DNA from: Sinorhizobium sp. BG8
Lineage (GTDB): Bacteria > Pseudomonadota > Alphaproteobacteria > Rhizobiales > Rhizobiaceae
Assembly: GCF_016864555.1 (NCBI RefSeq)
Contig: NZ_CP044011.1
Location: 4,235,501 to 4,299,500, forward strand
Direction of reading: 5' to 3'
DNA length: 64,000 nt
Shown here one piece after another: positions 63,682 to 64,000 of this stretch (position 1 is the first letter of the stretch; every line of letters begins with the position of its first letter). A program made the translations under genes and the position numbers. A model generated the notes under the pieces. It was not told the origin of the DNA, searched no databases, and was given only the letters and a program-made list of their open reading frames with translations.

Positions 63682-64000
63682 TTACGTGTCCGGCACCTGT
63701 TCGGGCATGAAGGGTACGGTCAACGCATAGCCCACATCGACTTTTCGCCGGCCATGACCGATGTCCGACAGAATAGCGCGGATCCGCTCCGCTGCCCGCC
63801 CGTCGAAGACACCCGCCGAGAACGCCGAAGCGGCCCACTGCGTATCGTACCGTGCAACGATTGCCGCCGGGTCGCGGCCGGCCTGATCGAGCAGGTCCGA
63901 CATTTCCAATGCGTTGCGCACGACGGGGATCCGCAGCGAGTCCCATACCTGGTCGAACTCCATGTATTTGGCGCTGACGGCGATCTTTCCGGACAGTGCC
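63682..64000 (-). CDS. Unknown protein, C-terminal part (runs off the window edge)
   Basis: The frame is open from the window edge to a TAA at 63682, reading LSGKIAVSAKYMEFDQVWDS, NALEMSDLLDQAGRDPAAIV, SAFSAGVFDGRAAERIRAIL and a C-terminus ending PFMPEQVPDT. An internal ATG at 63963 is not necessarily the start, since the coding-like frame continues upstream of it. I do not recognise the family from this part. The gene precedes the L,D-transpeptidase on the same strand by 113 bases. Confidence 0.6.
   Translation of the reverse strand, partial: ALSGKIAVSAKYMEFDQVWDSLRIPVVRNALEMSDLLDQAGRDPAAIVARYDTQWAASAFSAGVFDGRAAERIRAILSDIGHGRRKVDVGYALTVPFMPEQVPDT

Overview
The window looks like chromosomal DNA of a Rhizobiaceae-type alphaproteobacterium. 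The evidence is GC-rich coding sequence, many ATGA stop/start overlaps, a urt urea transporter, a liv operon carrying a DUF6867-type small gene, a Kdo-linked (kps/rkp) capsule export locus, an iron-regulated AraC/TonB-receptor pair with RirA-box-like operators, and NodT-type RND efflux. I see no rRNA, tRNA, CRISPR array, insertion sequence or prophage module.

Layout. 1-3902 (minus): urtA, urtB and the start of urtC. 4140-8441 (plus): a giant hybrid histidine kinase whose sensor is an NCS1 permease-like domain, followed by a LuxR-type response regulator. 8447-10221 (minus): a small secreted protein and a D-2-hydroxyacid dehydrogenase. 10348-15854 (minus): livH-livM-livG-livF-DUF6867-livJ, closed by a clear terminator. 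16469-20576 (plus): kpsE-kpsM-kpsT and a DUF2793 phage/GTA-spike-like gene. 20626-25571 (minus): OPX lipoprotein, kpsC and kpsS. 25915-30306: a dimethylglycine/sarcosine dehydrogenase-like gene and a choline-kinase-like phosphotransferase, divergent from a DeoR repressor. 30989-34698 (plus): rutA-B-C-D-F behind a near-consensus sigma-54 promoter. 34901-39414: quinone/aromatic detoxification genes, including a fused ring-cleaving dioxygenase/esterase, then an SDR and a 70-aa protein. 40031-44778 (plus): AraC regulator, siderophore receptor, a permease remnant and a siderophore-interacting protein. 45095-50900 (plus): RND tripartite efflux. 50975-52671: a GntR regulator divergent from an FAH-family hydrolase. 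52744-56047: a TrmO-like gene divergent from modABC, which carries two ModE-like boxes. 56069-61630: eptA-dgkA, a cytochrome b561/PepSY pair and a two-component system. 61791-64000: a lipoprotein, a small protein, an L,D-transpeptidase and a partial gene.

The genes share a theme of nitrogen and trace-nutrient scavenging (urea, branched-chain amino acids, pyrimidines, molybdate, ferric siderophore) together with envelope building (capsule, lipid A phosphoethanolamine, L,D-transpeptidase) and export or detoxification.

Sequence quality matters. Seven places in six genes (urtB, hybrid kinase, livJ, kpsE, kpsC, modB twice) appear to lack exactly one base in a short G or C run. Restoring one base at each site gives normal full-length proteins. 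dgkA also has an in-frame TGA. I read most of these as uncorrected indel errors rather than decay, but the sequence alone cannot prove that.
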